Numbered from the stretch's first letter, positions 16,685-26,023 are shown. The stretch: DNA of 54,620 nt from Clostridia bacterium (GCA_017501175.1 JAFVXK010000001.1:1-54620); one strand, 5' to 3'. Program-made: numbers and translations. Notes: generated from the sequence alone by a model not told the origin.

Positions 16685-16713
16685 CAAAAGCCTCTTAATT
16701 TCAATAAAATCTC

Positions 16714-16742
16714 TTGTATTTGTACTTTAATTGTGTTAAAAT
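16714..16742 (+). promoter_or_regulatory. Promoter of the ACT/UPF0210 operon
   Basis: TTGTAT (16714-16719), 17 nt, TAAAAT (16737-16742), 30 nt above the first gene. Confidence 0.6.
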
Positions 16743-16772
16743 ATACACAATAATAAACAAGAGAGGTTTTTT

Positions 16773-17042
16773 ATGAAAGCAGTAGTAACCGTAACCGGAA
16801 AGGATAAAATCGGTATAATCGCCATGGCTTCGGCTGAGTGCTCAAAGCACGGAGCAAACATTATAGACATAAGCCAGACGGTAATGAAGGAATATTTTGC
16901 AATGATTATGCTCGTTGACATTTCCTCGCTTAACGTCAGCTTCGCTGAATTTTCAGAGGAGCTCAAAAAATCCGGAGAGGAGCTAGGTGTTGATATTCGC
17001 GCTATGCACGAGGACATCTTTAACACTATGCACAGAATCTGA
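16773..17042 (+). CDS. ACT-domain protein, UPF0237 family
   Basis: 89 aa, one ACT domain ([33 protein letters not shown]). ACT domains bind amino acids; this family (GcvR-like) is widely found directly before UPF0210 genes, as here, and probably senses a small ligand for it. RBS AGAGAGG above ATG 16773. Its TGA overlaps the next ATG by one base. Confidence 0.92.
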   Translation: MKAVVTVTGKDKIGIIAMASAECSKHGANIIDISQTVMKEYFAMIMLVDISSLNVSFAEFSEELKKSGEELGVDIRAMHEDIFNTMHRI

Positions 17043-18400
17043 TGCTTAATATAACCGATATTCTCGAAACGATAAGAATGATAAAAGAGGAAAATCTGGA
17101 TATAAGAACGGTAACGATGGGTATTTCGCTCTTCGACTGTATATCCGACGACCCTCGCCGACTTGAAGAAAAAATATACGACAAAATAACCTCGTCGGCA
17201 AAAAATCTCGTTGCCGTGGCAACCGAGCTTGAAAGCAAATACGGAATTCCGATAGTTAATAAGCGCATTTCGGTAACCCCTATTTCTTATATTGGCGCAG
17301 GACTCTCTCCCGAGGGCTTTGTCAGACTTGCCGGAGTGCTTGACCGCGCGGCAGCCGAGCTTGGCGTAAACTTTGTCGGCGGATTCTCAGCGCACGTACA
17401 AAAGGGCTTCATAAAAGGCGCTTCCAATCTCATTGAGGCAATTCCCGAGGCTCTTGCCACCACCGAGCGCGTTTGCTCTTCCATAAACGTTGCCACCACC
17501 AAAGCGGGCATAAATATGGACGCCGTAGCAAAGATGGGTGAAATAATAAAGAAAACCGCGTATCTGACCCGTGAGCGCGACTCTATCGGTTGCGCAAAGC
17601 TCGTCGTTTTCTCCAACATTCCCGAGGACAATCCCTTTATGGCGGGCGCCGTTCACGGCATAGGTGAGCCTGACACAGTCATAAACGTCGGCGTCAGCGG
17701 CCCCGGAGTTGTAGCGGCGGCTATAAAAGAGGCGGGGGCGTGTGACTTTTCCGCTCTTGCCGAAACCGTAAAGAAAATAGCATTCAAAATAACGAGAGTA
17801 GGTCAGCTGATAGCGGCAGAAGCGGCAGAAAAGCTCGGCGCCCCCTACGGAATAGTGGACCTCTCGCTCGCGCCCACCCCCGCGCAGGGCGACTCGGTGG
17901 CTGAAATTCTTGAAAACATGGGACTCGAGAGAACCGGCACTCACGGCACGACGTCGGCCCTTGCGCTTCTCAACGATGCGGTTAAAAAGGGCGGAGTTAT
18001 GGCGTCAAACCACGTCGGCGGTCTTTCGGGTGCGTTCATTCCCGTTTCCGAGGACAGAGGCATGATAGACGCAGTCAAGGCAGGTACTCTCGCTCTTGAT
18101 AAGCTTGAGGCAATGACCGCGGTTTGCTCGGTCGGTCTTGATATGATAGCTATTCCCGGCAACACCGAGGCGTCAACGATTTCCGGTATTATTGCAGACG
18201 AGATTTCAATAGGCGTCGTTAACAACAAAACGACAGCGGTAAGAGTAATTCCCGTATGGGGTAAGGACGTAGGCGACTCCGCGGAATTCGGGGGACTTCT
18301 CGGATACGCGCCGATTATGCCGATACACCGCGAATCCTGCGCTGATTTCATCGCTCGAGGCGGAAGAATCCCCGCTCCCATTCATTCTCTGAAAAACTGA
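17042..18400 (+). CDS. UPF0210/DUF711 family protein
   Basis: 452 aa, the full family length. Characteristic stretches: [12 protein letters not shown] near the N-terminus, [22 protein letters not shown]-type [11 protein letters not shown], and the C-terminal [11 protein letters not shown] and [12 protein letters not shown] blocks. Members resemble pyruvate-formate-lyase-fold proteins in structure but have no proven reaction. Translationally coupled to the ACT protein. No signal peptide, so cytoplasmic. Function unknown. Confidence 0.93.
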   Translation: MLNITDILETIRMIKEENLDIRTVTMGISLFDCISDDPRRLEEKIYDKITSSAKNLVAVATELESKYGIPIVNKRISVTPISYIGAGLSPEGFVRLAGVLDRAAAELGVNFVGGFSAHVQKGFIKGASNLIEAIPEALATTERVCSSINVATTKAGINMDAVAKMGEIIKKTAYLTRERDSIGCAKLVVFSNIPEDNPFMAGAVHGIGEPDTVINVGVSGPGVVAAAIKEAGACDFSALAETVKKIAFKITRVGQLIAAEAAEKLGAPYGIVDLSLAPTPAQGDSVAEILENMGLERTGTHGTTSALALLNDAVKKGGVMASNHVGGLSGAFIPVSEDRGMIDAVKAGTLALDKLEAMTAVCSVGLDMIAIPGNTEASTISGIIADEISIGVVNNKTTAVRVIPVWGKDVGDSAEFGGLLGYAPIMPIHRESCADFIARGGRIPAPIHSLKN

Positions 18401-18450
18401 TATCCCGAAATATTCGAAATTTCGGCGTTAAAATATAGCAAATTATCCGA

Positions 18451-18499
18451 AAAAAGAGCAAAAAGCCCGACCCGTGTCGAGTTTTCTCTGCTCTTTTTT
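18451..18499. terminator. Terminator after UPF0210
   Basis: AAAAAGAGCA pairs with TGCTCTTTTT; an inner CGAC/GTCG stem tops it. T-run follows on the plus strand. Confidence 0.85.
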
Positions 18500-18538
18500 C
18501 TTTTTTTATTAAAACCCACAAAAAGCGACAGTCTGTGT

Positions 18539-18571
18539 TTTACATTTTTCGCGCTCCTTTGGTAGTACAAT
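18539..18571 (+). promoter_or_regulatory. Candidate Spo0A-type promoter of spoIIE (21-nt spacer)
   Basis: TTTACA (18539-18544) and TACAAT (18566-18571) are separated by 21 nt, unlike the 17 nt of nearly every other promoter here. Long-spaced sigma-A promoters of this kind drive spoIIE and spoIIG in Bacillus with Spo0A bound near the -35. Imperfect 0A-box-like heptamers AGCGACA (18524-18530) and TTCGCGC (18548-18554) flank the -35. Established knowledge plus inference. Confidence 0.45.
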
Positions 18572-18605
18572 GTTCTTGTAATACGAAAAGGAGTATTAGC
18601 ATAAA

Positions 18606-20981
18606 ATGAAGGATTATGAAAACGAAACTAAGGTAAGAGGCGGTCTTTTTTCTTCTTTGCGCGATAGCCTTGCAAATCAGATAAGCATTCGTAAGGAAAA
18701 GCCTTCTGTTCTGATAGCTGATTTCGGGGTGCTGATTATAGGCTTCCTATTCGCCAGATGCCACGTGGTATTTGGAGCAAGACCGCTTGCGATAGGACTT
18801 CTTGCGCTATTGCCGACGCGCGTATTCACGACGCTTATAGGGTGCGCTCTCGGCGCTCTTTCTCTTGGTGGCGGCGGTAGCATATACGCTATCATATACA
18901 CCCTGCTCACAGCGCTCAGAATTATACTGTCAGGCAATACCGAAGATGACGTGTTCAAAGAAAATCTCCTTACAAGAATTTGCGAGGCAACGATTGGCGG
19001 TTTCTTGGCGGGGGCGTATCAAGTTCTCTTAACAGGTATAAGCACCACAAGTGTTCTTTTTGGGCTTTCTATGGTAATAATTCCTCCCCTTGTGACCTTC
19101 GCACTGTCGGGAATATTTGACACGGATACCACCCTTGACGATTTTTTGTGCGGTAGCGCCGAGCTCCTTTCAACAAAGGGCAAGAGCGAAAGAGAAAAGT
19201 ACGCACTGATATTTTTCCAGTGCTCGCTTCTCTTGTTTTCTCTCTTCATCTCGATGTCGCTAATGGAGTTCGAGCTTTTCGGCTTCTCGTTTGCGTACAT
19301 ATTCGTCAGCATCGCCGTACTCTTCTCTGCAAGACGCTTTGGCGCGGTGAGAGCTGCCGCTGTGGGCTTTGCGTCGGCTTTGCCTCTGTCTGCTCTTTAC
19401 TCGGTGGGCTTTGCTCTTGCAGGTCTTGCGTCGGGCGCACTTTTCTCCTTCGGATTAGCATTTGGGCTTGGCGCGGGTGCTGTCGCGCTTCTCTCGTGGA
19501 GCGCCTACACGGGCGGTGCTATGGGAATACTTGCAACTCTGCCGGAGTATGCGGTTGGCGCTGCCGTAATAGCGCCTTTTGTAAAGAAGAGTTTACAAAA
19601 AGAGCCTGATGCGACACCCGCGTCACCTTCCGAAAATGCGGAAGAAATGGTATGCACTATGGCTCTTGCCTATCAAAACAAGTCCTCGGGAGCGCTCGAT
19701 GCGCTTGAAGAGGCGCTCGTTGGAATTTCCTCTGCCGCAAAGAGCTTTGACGGAAAAGATAGCGTAAGAGAAGAGGAATACCGCTCACTTGTAGAGAGCG
19801 CCGCCGATGGCTACGACGCCTTTGGCGGAGAAAGAGTTAAGCGTCTTTTCCTTGACAAATCAGCCGTTATTGCAAGAAGGCTGAAGCGCGGAGAGGATTT
19901 TACGGCAGCTATGCTCGGTGTAACGGATAGTGAAAGCGTATATGCCGAGGAGCTCGCCGCTATGATTATGCAAAAAGCTATAAGGCTGGAAGAGGAGCGT
20001 TACAAGCAAAAGCTCGCGTCGGACGGCTACGAGGATTACCGACTGATAGCCAAGCTCATAAACGAGGCGCGCGCCGCCGAAGAGCGAGAGCGTTGTAACG
20101 ATACCGAGCTCAGCGCGTCGCTTGAAGCCGTCTTTGAGGAGTGCGGCTTCTCGGGCGGTGTAATCAAGGTCTTTGGAGAAAGGCGGCGACATATTATAGC
20201 CGCAGGCGATGACCCCGACGGAACGCTCATAACCTCAAAGGAGCTGAGAGGAGAAATAGAGCGTTTAGCTAACGTATCTCTCGGCGAAACAGAATACTTC
20301 CGCCGTGGAAGAACCGTACTTATGGAAACCGAGGCTGTGCCGAAATACAGCGTTGAATACGCAACCGCAACGATGGCGGGCTCGTCTGCCGAGGTGTCGG
20401 GCGACGCCGGCGAGGGCTTTTCCACCGAAAGCGATTACTTCTATTCTCTCATTTCTGACGGTATGGGCAGCGGTGAGCTCGCAAAGGAAACCTCAGAGTT
20501 TGTGGTGAGATTTTTAAGATGCGCTCTTCGCACCGGCTTTAGCGAAACCGTTCTTCACGTTCTCAACCACGTTATAAGGCAAAGAGGAGAGGAGTGCTCT
20601 GCCACCGTTGACCTATTTGAGCTTGACACCATCACAGGTGACGCCACATTCATAAAAAGCGGAGCCGCTCCGTCATACGTCAAGCGTGACAGCTCCATAT
20701 TCCGCATACGCTCCGAAACTGCGCCCATAGGTCTTATGAAAAGCATTGATGCAGAGCGCGTCCGTGTTGAAATAAAGGACGGCGATTACGTGATTATGCT
20801 CTCCGACGGCGTAAGCTCTACGCCCGAGGACGCGCCGTGGCTTCTTGAGCTTCTTGCCGAAGCGCCCAAGCGCAACATCAAGGAATATGCCGAATATATT
20901 CTCTCTGCCGCCGTCAAAAGCTCTCGCACGGGCGACGATATGACTGTTGCAGTCGCAAAAATCAAAAAAATCTCGGATTAA
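18606..20981 (+). CDS. spoIIE: Stage II sporulation protein E (PP2C-type phosphatase)
   Basis: 791-aa membrane phosphatase that dephosphorylates SpoIIAA to free sigma-F in the forespore and acts at the polar septum. About residues 40-325 hold multiple membrane segments (for example VLIADFGVLIIGFLFA, GALFSFGLAFGLGAGAVALL). A central region follows, then a PP2C domain from about 590 with the metal-binding motifs SDGMGSGE, MLSDGVSS and GDDMTVAVA. Length is close to Bacillus SpoIIE (about 827). AAGGAG lies about 14 nt above the ATG. A GTAAA-N6-TTTAC palindrome (19581-19596) falls in the linker just after the last membrane segment. Its presence shows a spore-forming organism. Confidence 0.95.
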   Translation: MKDYENETKVRGGLFSSLRDSLANQISIRKEKPSVLIADFGVLIIGFLFARCHVVFGARPLAIGLLALLPTRVFTTLIGCALGALSLGGGGSIYAIIYTLLTALRIILSGNTEDDVFKENLLTRICEATIGGFLAGAYQVLLTGISTTSVLFGLSMVIIPPLVTFALSGIFDTDTTLDDFLCGSAELLSTKGKSEREKYALIFFQCSLLLFSLFISMSLMEFELFGFSFAYIFVSIAVLFSARRFGAVRAAAVGFASALPLSALYSVGFALAGLASGALFSFGLAFGLGAGAVALLSWSAYTGGAMGILATLPEYAVGAAVIAPFVKKSLQKEPDATPASPSENAEEMVCTMALAYQNKSSGALDALEEALVGISSAAKSFDGKDSVREEEYRSLVESAADGYDAFGGERVKRLFLDKSAVIARRLKRGEDFTAAMLGVTDSESVYAEELAAMIMQKAIRLEEERYKQKLASDGYEDYRLIAKLINEARAAEERERCNDTELSASLEAVFEECGFSGGVIKVFGERRRHIIAAGDDPDGTLITSKELRGEIERLANVSLGETEYFRRGRTVLMETEAVPKYSVEYATATMAGSSAEVSGDAGEGFSTESDYFYSLISDGMGSGELAKETSEFVVRFLRCALRTGFSETVLHVLNHVIRQRGEECSATVDLFELDTITGDATFIKSGAAPSYVKRDSSIFRIRSETAPIGLMKSIDAERVRVEIKDGDYVIMLSDGVSSTPEDAPWLLELLAEAPKRNIKEYAEYILSAAVKSSRTGDDMTVAVAKIKKISD
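19581..19596. repeat. GTAAA-N6-TTTAC palindrome, copy 3 (inside spoIIE)
   Basis: GTAAAGAAGAGTTTAC, extended to 9-bp arms TTTTGTAAA/TTTACAAAA. It encodes the VKKSLQK linker after the membrane domain. Confidence 0.45.
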
Positions 20982-20990
20982 CCTAAAAGA

Positions 20991-21031
20991 AAAAGCAAGG
21001 AAATGCGGCTTTTGCCCAAATCCTTGCTTTT
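20991..21031. terminator. Bidirectional terminator between spoIIE and DUF1667 gene
   Basis: AAAAGCAAGGA pairs with TCCTTGCTTTT, with A- and T-runs on the two sides, between convergent genes. Confidence 0.85.
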
Positions 21032-21053
21032 TATTTTTTTGAGGTGCCGGCTT

Positions 21054-21407
21054 TTAGCCGTTTGCCGTTGCAACGACGGACACTCCCGTTTCGGCAACGT
21101 TCTCTATTATCACGTCGCCGATTTTAATATCTCCCTCGGGACGAGCTGCGTTTATCTCGCGCATAGCGTCAAACACTCGCTCCTTCGGAATAACGTCGGC
21201 GGTTTTAACCGCGATTATTCTGCCGTCGGCGCATCTCACGGTAGAAGTAACGGTACGCTTTGGGTGAGTACATTCGTTCTCGGCGTAGGTCACACCGCGC
21301 TTGCAGGCGTTGCCCGTAATTTCGGCAATAGCGCCATCCGTGTTAAATTTTACGGTAAGATTACAGCCTCTCGGGCAAACAATGCAGGTAAGCTCTCTTG
21401 TCTTCAT
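21054..21407 (-). CDS. DUF1667 family Cys-rich protein
   Basis: 117 aa. The N-terminal TCIVCPRGC gives Cys 8, 11 and 15, with further Cys at 35 and 46, a likely Fe-S or metal site. DUF1667 proteins are the third member of the GlpA-like/FAD-oxidoreductase cluster found in many anaerobes, and presumably pass electrons for it. ATG 21407 (7 nt from GGAGG) is preferred to the GTG at 21410. The start overlaps the stop of the upstream gene by one base. Confidence 0.9.
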   Translation of the reverse strand: MKTRELTCIVCPRGCNLTVKFNTDGAIAEITGNACKRGVTYAENECTHPKRTVTSTVRCADGRIIAVKTADVIPKERVFDAMREINAARPEGDIKIGDVIIENVAETGVSVVATANG

Positions 21408-22666
21408 CACTTTACCTCCTCAAGCGAAACCTTGATTTCTCCGCCCACGATACCGCCTATCATCTCGGCGGTGAGCTTTACGGTTTCCATCTCGCCGGGA
21501 GCGAGCTTCTGCTTCTTCTTTTCGAGAATTACGCGCTCTCCGTCGCGGACCACGATTTTCTTGTCGCGAAAAACGTCGCTGACGCGGAAATATATCTCGG
21601 TATCCTTTATTTCGGTTAGTCTTTGCGGTACGGTATAGCGCACTCTTCCGTCAGTGGATATATTAACGAGAATACTCTTTTCTGTCCTTCCGTTTATATA
21701 ATCGACAGCCGCCCTTCCCGCAATAACCGACTCCTCTGACACGTAATCGACAAGGTCGTGAACGTGAAGCACGTTTCCGCAGGCAAAAATACCCTCTATC
21801 TCGGTTTCGCGGTTGCCGTCAACCGCAGCGCCGCCGGTAATTCTGTCAAGCTCAATACCCGCGCCCTTGGTAAGCTCGTTTTCGGGAATAAGTCCGCAAG
21901 AGAGCAGAAGCGTATCGCAGGGGATATACTCTGCCGTTTCGGGAATAGGTCGGCGATTTTCGTCAACCCTCGCTATCGTGACGCCCTCGAGCCTCTCCTT
22001 GCCGTGTATGTCTATAACCGTGTGAGATAATTTCAAGGGAATGTTAAAATCATTAAGGCACTGCTCGATATTTCTCGCAAGTCCGCCCGAATATGGCATA
22101 AGCTCACAAACCGCCTTGACAGACGCGCCCTCAAGCGTCATACGGCGCGCCATAATAAGACCTATGTCGCCCGAGCCGAGAATAACGCACTCTCGCCCCG
22201 GCATATATCCCTTCATATTAACAAATTTCTGCGCAGTTCCCGCGGTATAAATTCCTGCGGGGCGGTGTCCTGCGATATTAAGCGCGCCCTTCGGACGCTC
22301 GCGGCAGCCCATAGCGAGAATTATAGCCTTCGCATCAATAAGGAAAATTCCGTGCTCCTTATTCATCGCCGTTACCGTCTTGTTTTTGTCAATATCAATT
22401 ACCATAGTATCAAGCATAAAGGGAATTTCCAGCTCCCTTACCTGCTTTTCGTATCTGTATGCGTATTCCGGACCCGTCAGCTCCTCGCCAAAGCGATGAA
22501 GACCGAAGCCGTTGTGTATGCACTGACGGAGAATGCCGCCGAGCGCAGAGTCGCGCTCAAGAATGAGTATATCACGAAGTCCCGCCTCGTATGCCGCAAC
22601 AGCCGCCGCCATTCCCGCAGGTCCTCCTCCGATTATAACGAGGTCAACGCTTTTTCTCTCGGTCAC
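21407..22666 (-). CDS. FAD/NAD(P)-dependent oxidoreductase
   Basis: 419-aa pyridine-nucleotide-disulfide-type flavoprotein. FAD-binding GGGPAGMAAAVAA lies at the N-terminus, a second Rossmann site ECVILGSGDIGLIMARR near 165 binds NAD(P)H, and a C-terminal FACGNVLHVHDLVDYV closes the FAD site. No CxxxxC redox disulfide of the thioredoxin reductase type is evident. It is the middle gene of a three-gene operon, 4 nt after the GlpA-like gene, and probably moves electrons between NAD(P)H and its partner. Confidence 0.88.
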   Translation of the reverse strand: MTERKSVDLVIIGGGPAGMAAAVAAYEAGLRDILILERDSALGGILRQCIHNGFGLHRFGEELTGPEYAYRYEKQVRELEIPFMLDTMVIDIDKNKTVTAMNKEHGIFLIDAKAIILAMGCRERPKGALNIAGHRPAGIYTAGTAQKFVNMKGYMPGRECVILGSGDIGLIMARRMTLEGASVKAVCELMPYSGGLARNIEQCLNDFNIPLKLSHTVIDIHGKERLEGVTIARVDENRRPIPETAEYIPCDTLLLSCGLIPENELTKGAGIELDRITGGAAVDGNRETEIEGIFACGNVLHVHDLVDYVSEESVIAGRAAVDYINGRTEKSILVNISTDGRVRYTVPQRLTEIKDTEIYFRVSDVFRDKKIVVRDGERVILEKKKQKLAPGEMETVKLTAEMIGGIVGGEIKVSLEEVK

Positions 22667-22670
22667 AGTC

Positions 22671-24098
22671 CTACACCTCCTTGGTTTTTCCGACGTTTAC
22701 GTAGGATTTTCCGCCGAATTTCGTAACGTCTGCATAGTCGCAACCCATCTCGTCTGCAAGAAGCTCTATAATGTAAGGAGTACAGAAACCGCCCTGACAT
22801 CTTCCCATCGAGGTTCTGGTTCTTCTTTTTATTCCGTCAACGTCGCGAGGCTTGGGATTGGTACGGATAGCATCAAGTATTTCTCCCTCGGTAACCGTTT
22901 CGCAGCGGCATATAACGTGAGCGTATTCGGGGTGCTTTTTGATTATTTCGTTCTTTTCATCTATCGAAAGCTCTCTGAAGTAATGCATCGGGCGTCTTTC
23001 GGGAGAAAAGCTTTCCTTTTTATTCATATGAAGTCCCGATGCCTTCAGCATATCGGCAACGTACACGGCAATAGCCGGAGAAGCCGAGAGTCCTGGGCTC
23101 TCAATACCCGCGCAGTTTACAAAGCCGTCCTTAATATTTATAATGAAGTCACCGGTAGAGCCAACCGAGCGAAGTCCCGTAAACGAGGTTATAACCTTGC
23201 CGAAATTGATGCCCGAAACCTGCTCGGACGCCTTTTCTCTGACCTTGCCAAGACCCTCGGCGGTGGTTTTGGTGTCCTCCTTGTCGTATATATCCTCGGA
23301 GGTAGGACCGAGCAGAAGATTTCCGTCCACCGTCGGCGTAACGAGGACGCCCTTACCCATCTTCGAGGGGCAACGGAAAACGGTATGCGATACAAGGTCA
23401 CCGCACTCGCGGTCAAGAAGCATATACTCACCGCGTCTTGCGTGCACGTCGAAGCTTTCGTCGCCGACCATTTTCGCTATCTCATCGGAGTAAACGCCGG
23501 CGCAGTTTATGACAATTTTAGCCTCGAGAGCGCCGTTTTCGGAAGAAACCCTATACCCCGTGTCAAGTTTTTCTATATTTTTGACCTCAAAATCGAGATA
23601 AAGCACAGCGCCGTTGTCCATCGCGTTTCCGACAGCCGCCATACAAAGCTCGTAGGGACAAACTATTGCTCCCGTCGGTGCGTGAAGAGCGACGGTTACG
23701 CCCTCCCCTATATTTTTCTCAAGCTTGAGGATTTCATCTCTGTCTATAACTCGAAGTCCGCGCACACCGTTAGTGTTTCCACGTGCGAGAAGCCCGAGAA
23801 GAGTGCCTCTGTCCTCCTCGTTAAAGCCTACGACAAGCGAGCCGTTACGCCTATACTTTACGCCAAGCTCACGGCAAAGCGACTCCATCATTTCAGAGCC
23901 TGTCACGTTGAGCTTTGCCTTCAGCGTGCCCTCCGCGGCGTCAAATCCTGCGTGGACTATCGCGCTGTTAGCGCGAGTAGCACCGAGCGCAACGTCAGCG
24001 CTTTTCTCAACGATAGCAACCGACAGCTCGTATTTCGAAAGCTCCCTTGCAACGAGTCCGCCAACGACTCCCGCACCTATTACTATTACATCAAGCAT
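22671..24098 (-). CDS. GlpA-like FAD-dependent dehydrogenase with BFD-like [2Fe-2S] domain
   Basis: 475 aa. N-terminal FAD site VIGAGVVGGLVARELS, a DAO-type oxidoreductase fold, and GIESPGLSASPAIA late in the fold. The last about 90 residues hold a bacterioferritin-ferredoxin-like [2Fe-2S] site, CRCETVTEGEI ... GRCQGGFC. This arrangement is that of anaerobic glycerol-3-phosphate dehydrogenase GlpA and its relatives; no membrane segment is visible. Starts at ATG 24098 behind AAAGGAGAAG. Operon order GlpA-like, FAD/NAD(P) oxidoreductase, DUF1667 supports an anaerobic electron-transferring dehydrogenase. The glycerol-3-phosphate substrate is likely but not proven, as no glpK or glpF is in the window. 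Confidence 0.85.
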   Translation of the reverse strand: MLDVIVIGAGVVGGLVARELSKYELSVAIVEKSADVALGATRANSAIVHAGFDAAEGTLKAKLNVTGSEMMESLCRELGVKYRRNGSLVVGFNEEDRGTLLGLLARGNTNGVRGLRVIDRDEILKLEKNIGEGVTVALHAPTGAIVCPYELCMAAVGNAMDNGAVLYLDFEVKNIEKLDTGYRVSSENGALEAKIVINCAGVYSDEIAKMVGDESFDVHARRGEYMLLDRECGDLVSHTVFRCPSKMGKGVLVTPTVDGNLLLGPTSEDIYDKEDTKTTAEGLGKVREKASEQVSGINFGKVITSFTGLRSVGSTGDFIINIKDGFVNCAGIESPGLSASPAIAVYVADMLKASGLHMNKKESFSPERRPMHYFRELSIDEKNEIIKKHPEYAHVICRCETVTEGEILDAIRTNPKPRDVDGIKRRTRTSMGRCQGGFCTPYIIELLADEMGCDYADVTKFGGKSYVNVGKTKEV

Positions 24099-24131
24099 TA
24101 GTCTTCTCCTTTCCGCTTGATATTTAACATA

Positions 24132-24160
24132 ATTTTAACACAAACCCAAGGTGCTGTCAA
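24132..24160 (-). promoter_or_regulatory. Proximal promoter of the GlpA-like operon
   Basis: TTGACA (24155-24160), 17 nt, TAAAAT (24132-24137) on the minus strand. Confidence 0.8.
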
Positions 24161-24169
24161 CACTTTGGG
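24145..24169. promoter_or_regulatory. Candidate operator over the -35
   Basis: CCCAAGGTG and CACTTTGGG form a 9-bp inverted repeat (8 of 9) around a 7-nt centre containing the -35 box. A repressor bound here would block the proximal promoter. The regulator is not known. Confidence 0.5.
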
Positions 24170-24200
24170 GCGATTTAAAAGCACCATTTCGTATTACAAT

Positions 24201-24229
24201 ATTTTAACATATGTTTGAAAATAAGTCAA
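24201..24229 (-). promoter_or_regulatory. Distal promoter of the GlpA-like operon
   Basis: TTGACT (24224-24229), 17 nt, TAAAAT (24201-24206) on the minus strand, 69 nt upstream of the proximal one. Confidence 0.7.
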
Positions 24230-24310
24230 CTCCATTGGGTAATTTAAATACAGCAAAAAACCGAATTTTAATATTCAAAATCCCGCTTATTTTATAGCCC
24301 CTAATATAAA

Positions 24311-24349
24311 AATCTTCCGCAAAACGAGCTGTGTCATTCACGGAAGATT
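24311..24349 (-). terminator. Terminator of the pyr operon
   Basis: AATCTTCCG/CGGAAGATT stem after the pyrD stop, followed by TTTATA on the minus strand. Confidence 0.8.
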
Positions 24350-24374
24350 ATTATTTTATTATTTTATTATTTTG

Positions 24375-25286
24375 TCAGTGTGCCGCACCGATAATGTCGG
24401 AAAGGCTCTCGATTCTGTATTTTTCCATAACGCGAGGCAAATCCTCGATTATGTCACGGCAGGCATAGGGATTGACGAGGTTTGCAGCACCTACCTCAAC
24501 GGCGGTTGCGCCCGCCATCATAAATTCAATGACGTCCTCAGCCGTAGATACACCGCCCATACCCACGATGGGAATTTTCACCGCGTCGTAGACCTGATAT
24601 ACCATTCTCACGGCAACAGGCTTGATTGCAGGACCTGAGAAGCCGCCCGTCTTGTTAGCAAGAATAGGTGCTCTTTTCTTCAAGTCTATTCGCATACCCA
24701 TAAGAGTATTTATAAGGCTGATGCCGTCAGCGCCCTCCGCCTCGCACGCCTTTGCTATCGAAACTATGTCGGTGACGTTGGGCGAGAGCTTAATTATAAG
24801 AGGTTTATTTGTGACGCGCCTTACCGCTCTCGTTATTTCGCCTGCTGCCTCGGGGGACGTGCCGAAGCTCATACCGCCTCCGTGAACGTTGGGGCAGGAA
24901 ATGTTGACCTCAAACCAACCGATGTCCGACTGCGTGTCAAGCTTTCTGACGGTTTCGACGTACTCGTGCTCGGAAAATCCCGACACGTTTGCCATCACGG
25001 GCTTATGGAACACACGGCGAAGCTTCGGAAGCTCCTCTGCTATTACCTTATCAACTCCCGGGTTCTGAAGTCCCACGGCATTGAGCATTCCCTCGGCACA
25101 TTCGGCAATTCTAGGTGTTGGATTTCCAAATCTCGCCTCAAGCGTAGTTCCCTTAAAGGAAAGCGTGCCGAGAACGTTTATATCGTAAAGCTCGGCAAAC
25201 TCGTAGCCAAAGCCGTAAGTGCCGCTCGCGGGGATTATCGGGTTATCGAGGGTTATGCCGTTAAGCGTTACCTTTGTGTTTACCAT
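24375..25286 (-). CDS. pyrD: Dihydroorotate dehydrogenase B, catalytic subunit
   Basis: 303-aa FMN enzyme of the 1B class that oxidises dihydroorotate to orotate, passing electrons to PyrK and NAD. Seen: NPIIPASGTYGFGYEF near the N-terminus, NAVGLQNPG, VNISCPNVHGGG (active-site loop with the class-1 cysteine), KLSPNVTDI, and IVGMGGVSTAEDVIEFMMAGA for phosphate binding. The start overlaps the pyrK stop by 7 bases. Last gene of pyrC-carB-pyrK-pyrD. Confidence 0.95.
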   Translation of the reverse strand: MVNTKVTLNGITLDNPIIPASGTYGFGYEFAELYDINVLGTLSFKGTTLEARFGNPTPRIAECAEGMLNAVGLQNPGVDKVIAEELPKLRRVFHKPVMANVSGFSEHEYVETVRKLDTQSDIGWFEVNISCPNVHGGGMSFGTSPEAAGEITRAVRRVTNKPLIIKLSPNVTDIVSIAKACEAEGADGISLINTLMGMRIDLKKRAPILANKTGGFSGPAIKPVAVRMVYQVYDAVKIPIVGMGGVSTAEDVIEFMMAGATAVEVGAANLVNPYACRDIIEDLPRVMEKYRIESLSDIIGAAH

Positions 25287-26011
25287 ATTATCTCCTCCTT
25301 TACGAGCACAGGGCCGTCACGGCAGATGCGCTTGTTTCCGTATTTCGTCTTGCAGGAGCAGCCCATACAAGCACCGAAGCCACAGCCCATTCTCTCCTCA
25401 AAGGAGAACTGACCCGACGTGTTCGACCTATCGTAAACAGCCTTTAGCATAGGCTCGGGACCGCAGGTATAAAAGTAGGTGTAATCAGCCTCCGAGAAGG
25501 CATCGGTAACGAAGCCTTTTATGCCATACGAGCCGTCAACCGTCGTGACGATAACGTTTGCTCCTATAACGCGGAACTCCTCCTCGTAAAACACCTCGTC
25601 GCTCGAGCCGAAGCCGAGAATAACGGTAGGCTTCTTTCCCTCGGCGATAAGCTTCTTGCAAAGCATATACATAGGTGGCACACCCGCGCCGCCGCCGACA
25701 AGAAGAGGTCGCTCGCCCGAAAGAGAGGTGTCGTAGCCGTTGCCGAGCCCTGTGAGAGTGAGCAGCTTCTCACCTCTTTGCATTTCGGCAAGCTTCTCCG
25801 TACCGGCACCTACAACCTTGTAGATGAGCGTAAGCCTTGAACCGACGGCATCGCAAACCGATATCGGACGGCGAAGATAGAAGCCGTCAAGCTTCAGATT
25901 AACGAACTGACCAGGAGCGGTTATATCAGAAATATCTCCCGATATAACCATCTCGTAGGTGTTTTTAGCTATCTGTCTGTTTGATACTATTTCAAACAAA
26001 TAATCCTTCAT
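25280..26011 (-). CDS. pyrK: Dihydroorotate dehydrogenase electron transfer subunit
   Basis: 243-aa iron-sulfur flavoprotein linking PyrD to NAD. The ferredoxin-reductase-like fold has FYLRRPISVCD (FAD binding) and LLVGGGAGVPPMY (NAD binding); the C-terminal MGCGFGACMGCSC plus a later Cys ligates the [2Fe-2S] cluster. RBS AAAGGAG 5 nt above ATG. A GTAAA-N6-TTTAC palindrome lies between the carB stop and this RBS. Confidence 0.95.
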   Translation of the reverse strand: MKDYLFEIVSNRQIAKNTYEMVISGDISDITAPGQFVNLKLDGFYLRRPISVCDAVGSRLTLIYKVVGAGTEKLAEMQRGEKLLTLTGLGNGYDTSLSGERPLLVGGGAGVPPMYMLCKKLIAEGKKPTVILGFGSSDEVFYEEEFRVIGANVIVTTVDGSYGIKGFVTDAFSEADYTYFYTCGPEPMLKAVYDRSNTSGQFSFEERMGCGFGACMGCSCKTKYGNKRICRDGPVLVKEEIIW

Positions 26012-26023
26012 TTTAGCTCCTTT

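Noticed and set aside
22533..24101. 522-codon open frame on the plus strand
   Set aside because: It is antisense to the GlpA-like gene, whose FAD and [2Fe-2S] motifs are clear; no RBS and a Ser/Arg-rich product without domains.
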